Shown here one piece after another: positions 62,018 to 64,000 of a DNA stretch of 64,000 nucleotides. Under the pieces are notes generated by a model. That model ran no database searches, was not told the origin of the DNA, and saw only the letters and a program-made list of their open reading frames with translations. This stretch comes from Pyrrhoderma lamaoense (lineage: Eukaryota > Basidiomycota > Agaricomycetes > Hymenochaetales > Hymenochaetaceae): the NCBI GenBank assembly GCA_002794735.1, contig NBAZ01000009.1, forward strand, positions 682,001-746,000, written 5' to 3'. Position numbers and translations under genes: made by a program. The first letter of the stretch is position 1; each line of letters opens with the position of its first letter.

Positions 62018-64000
62018 ATGTTGTTGACGAAATCCTTCCTCCCGTCTCTGCTCTTAGCAGTTTCGCTACAAGGAGCTTCAGCAGATCTTGGGGAGGACTT
62101 CAGCTTTTTGGTCGTCAGCAATCTACTATTACAGATTGCACAACCACCACAACTGTTGCGACCTCCTCTACTACTACTGTAATCTACACAATCAGTGAAG
62201 CATGTGGAACTACAACAACCAGTAAGAAACGTACCTTCTTTATCAAGTGTTTTATTTTCTTAATGTTCGTCCAGTTACTCCAACGATCTCTGCAGCTCCA
62301 TCAGAAAGCACTACAACAGTCACCAACACTCCATCTTCAAGCAGCGACTCAACTTCAAGTAGTATCGAAGCTCGTCAAATTGAAACTGAATTCACGACCA
62401 CAACTGACACGGAAACTGTTACGTCCTTCACGACTGAACTTGACACAGATACCTCAACTATATTCGATTTCAGTACGGAACTAAGTACTACAACAGATAT
62501 TTCCACAGAATCTTCTACTTTCACGGATGTTTCTACTGAATCGACCACGACCACTACGACGGCTACCTCAACCTCTACAGAGATTTCCACTGAGTCAACG
62601 ACCACTACGGAAATTGCAACGGAGTCTACCACAACTACAGATATCTCAACAGAGTCAACAACTACGACGGAGACCGATACTACAACTGAGTTTACAACTA
62701 CTACAGACATCTCCACGGAGTCGACGACAACGACCGACGTGTCCACAGAGCTTTCAACCGAAACTGATACTACAACAACCAGTACTACATTTTTCGAGAT
62801 CGAAACTGATACGTCTACTGTCAGCACGACAGAGTGAGTTTTTGTCCCTCCGTGTATTTCGCTTGTCATTGACCTCTTTTCAAGGACGGACATTACCACA
62901 ACTTCGTCAACAGAGATCGATGTCACTACAACTTCGACAACGTCTGTCTTTACTGAGTCAACCATTACAACTGATGTGTCTACGACGTCTTCCACTGAGT
63001 TAGTTTATTCTGCTTAGAGGCACATCTCGTTCTGATTATTGTTTACCCAGGACTGATGTAACAACTACATCTACTACATCAACCGAGTCTGATGTTACGA
63101 CAGTTTCTTCGACTGAGTAAGTAATAAATTAAAAATATGGTTAACTATTATTTGACTAACGCTTTTGTTTTCAGAACCGATGTCACTACCACATCTACTA
63201 CTTCGACCGAGTCTGATGTTACGACAATTTCATCAACTGAGTAAGTTAAAAGGGTAATTAAACCAATTGAGTATATGTCTAAGATTTCCCTCCAGAACTG
63301 ATGTCACCACCACATCAACAACTTCGACAGAAGTCGATGCAACGACGTCCACCAGCACGGAATTGACCACTACAACTTCAACGGAACTTGATGCAACGAC
63401 ATCCACAAGTACAGAATTAACTACTACAACGTCAACTGAGTCCGATGTTACAACATCTACTTCCGTTAGTACTGAGTTGACAACTACAACGTCTACAGAG
63501 CTCGATTCAACGACTTCAACAAGTACTTCTTTGACCACCACAACTTCGACAGAGATTGATGCTACTACATCTACAAGCACCTCTTTGACCACTGAGACAT
63601 CGACGGAGACAGATTCAACCACTACAACAGCGACAGCCACCACTACATCTACAGAGACTGACTTCACAACGACGACCTCCGTCAGCACTTCGTTGACTAC
63701 TACGACATCGACGGAAGTTGACGCTACAACATCCACTAGCACCTCCTTGACCACTACTACATCAACTGAATCTGACACAACAACTACGACGGCTACAGCC
63801 ACCACTACGTCGACCTCCTCTACGATCACAACTACTACAGCTACTACAACGTCAACAGAGACTGACTCGGCCACGGTCACTTCCACTAGCACAACGTTGA
63901 CCACTACAACTTCAACTGAAACAGATGCAGCAACGGTGACATCTACCAGCACCACAGTGACCGGTACTACATCCACAAGTACCTCATTGACCACCACAAC
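62018..64000 (+). CDS. Secreted Thr/Ser-rich mucin-like wall protein, 5' part (continues past the window)
   Basis: A clear signal peptide (MLLTKSFLPSLLLAVSLQGASA) begins at 62018. One base added in the T run 62105-62109 joins it to a Cys-containing segment (STITDCTTTTTVATSST, SEACGTTTT). The rest consists of Thr/Ser repeats of the type TTTSTExDATTSTSTSL. Exons are 62018-62221, 62275-62833, 62885-62998, 63051-63116, 63175-63240 and from 63296 onward. Exons 4 and 5 are both 66 nt and almost identical, and all internal borders fall in the same phase (GA|N, giving Glu), so exons can be added or lost without frame change. Such proteins are heavily O-mannosylated and exposed at the cell surface. 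A GPI signal would lie beyond the window. The Val-rich frames on the other strand are shadows of the repeat. Confidence 0.8.
62885..64000 (+). repeat. Tandem repeats coding for Thr/Ser units
   Basis: Repeating DNA units of about 20-60 bp are built on ACTACAACNTCNACNGAG, first as separate small exons (63051-63116, 63175-63240) and then as a continuous array from 63296. Codon use for Thr and Ser is mixed, so the units are degenerate at DNA level. Confidence 0.8.

Noticed and set aside
62375..62995. Minus-strand Val-rich open frame of 206 codons
   Set aside because: Same reason: a shadow of the Thr/Ser-rich exon 2 and exon 3.
63233..63997. Long minus-strand open frame, almost only Val, Ser and Asp/Glu
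   Set aside because: It is the reverse complement of the Thr/Ser repeat (ACA/ACG/ACT read as TGT/CGT/AGT in another phase); the plus-strand frame has a signal peptide and regular splice sites.

Overview
The window looks like nuclear DNA of a filamentous basidiomycete, most likely an Agaricomycete. Almost every gene is split by short introns (about 45-120 nt) with GTRNGT donors and often a TACTAAC/ACTAAT-like branch site, and the gene content is eukaryotic and fungal (Snt1-type SANT protein, OPT transporter, PIG-L and PIG-S, Gbp2-type RNA-binding protein, DUF7918-like proteins). I see no bacterial, viral or CRISPR element and no intact transposon.

Layout. 1-1.5 kb: 3' part of an LRR/F-box-like gene (+). 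3.9-7.4 kb: large fungal protein with one membrane-like segment and a charged coiled coil (-). 9.5-14.9 kb: three tandem 2-oxoglutarate/Fe(II) dioxygenase genes (-), followed by a compact five-exon NDUFS5-type complex I gene at 15.65-16.16 kb (-). A decayed NDUFS5 fragment lies between the second and third dioxygenase, so the last duplication carried part of the neighbouring gene. 16.4-18.8 kb: Get5-like ubiquitin-fold protein and the GPI12/PIG-L de-N-acetylase (+). 19-32 kb: gene-poor region with three dispersed copies (two decayed) of a DUF7918-like family and a small conserved fungal gene. 33.5-39.2 kb: oligopeptide transporter and the ribosome-recycling ATPase ABCE1/Rli1 (+). 40.3-40.9 kb: RPA3 (-). 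42-44.6 kb: secreted GH1 beta-glucosidase-like protein (+). 45.3-46.3 kb: Ubc4/5-type E2 (+). 47-48.2 kb: a PIG-L paralogue that has lost both metal-binding motifs (+). 49-50.2 kb: Par14-type parvulin (-). 50.8-55.5 kb: Snt1 (-), divergent from PIG-S/Gpi17 at 56-57.9 kb (+). 58.4-61 kb: Gbp2/Hrb1-type protein with three RRMs (-). 62 kb to the end: a secreted Thr/Ser-rich wall-type protein built from repeated exons (+), open at the window edge.

Themes. Three GPI-anchor genes (active PIG-L, PIG-L pseudoenzyme, PIG-S) occur within 40 kb, together with a Thr/Ser-rich secreted protein of the kind that is often GPI-anchored. At least thirteen conserved reading frames need exactly one extra base to be continuous, mostly at homopolymers. 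This points to residual deletion errors in the assembly rather than to pseudogenes and should be kept in mind when reading any frameshift here.
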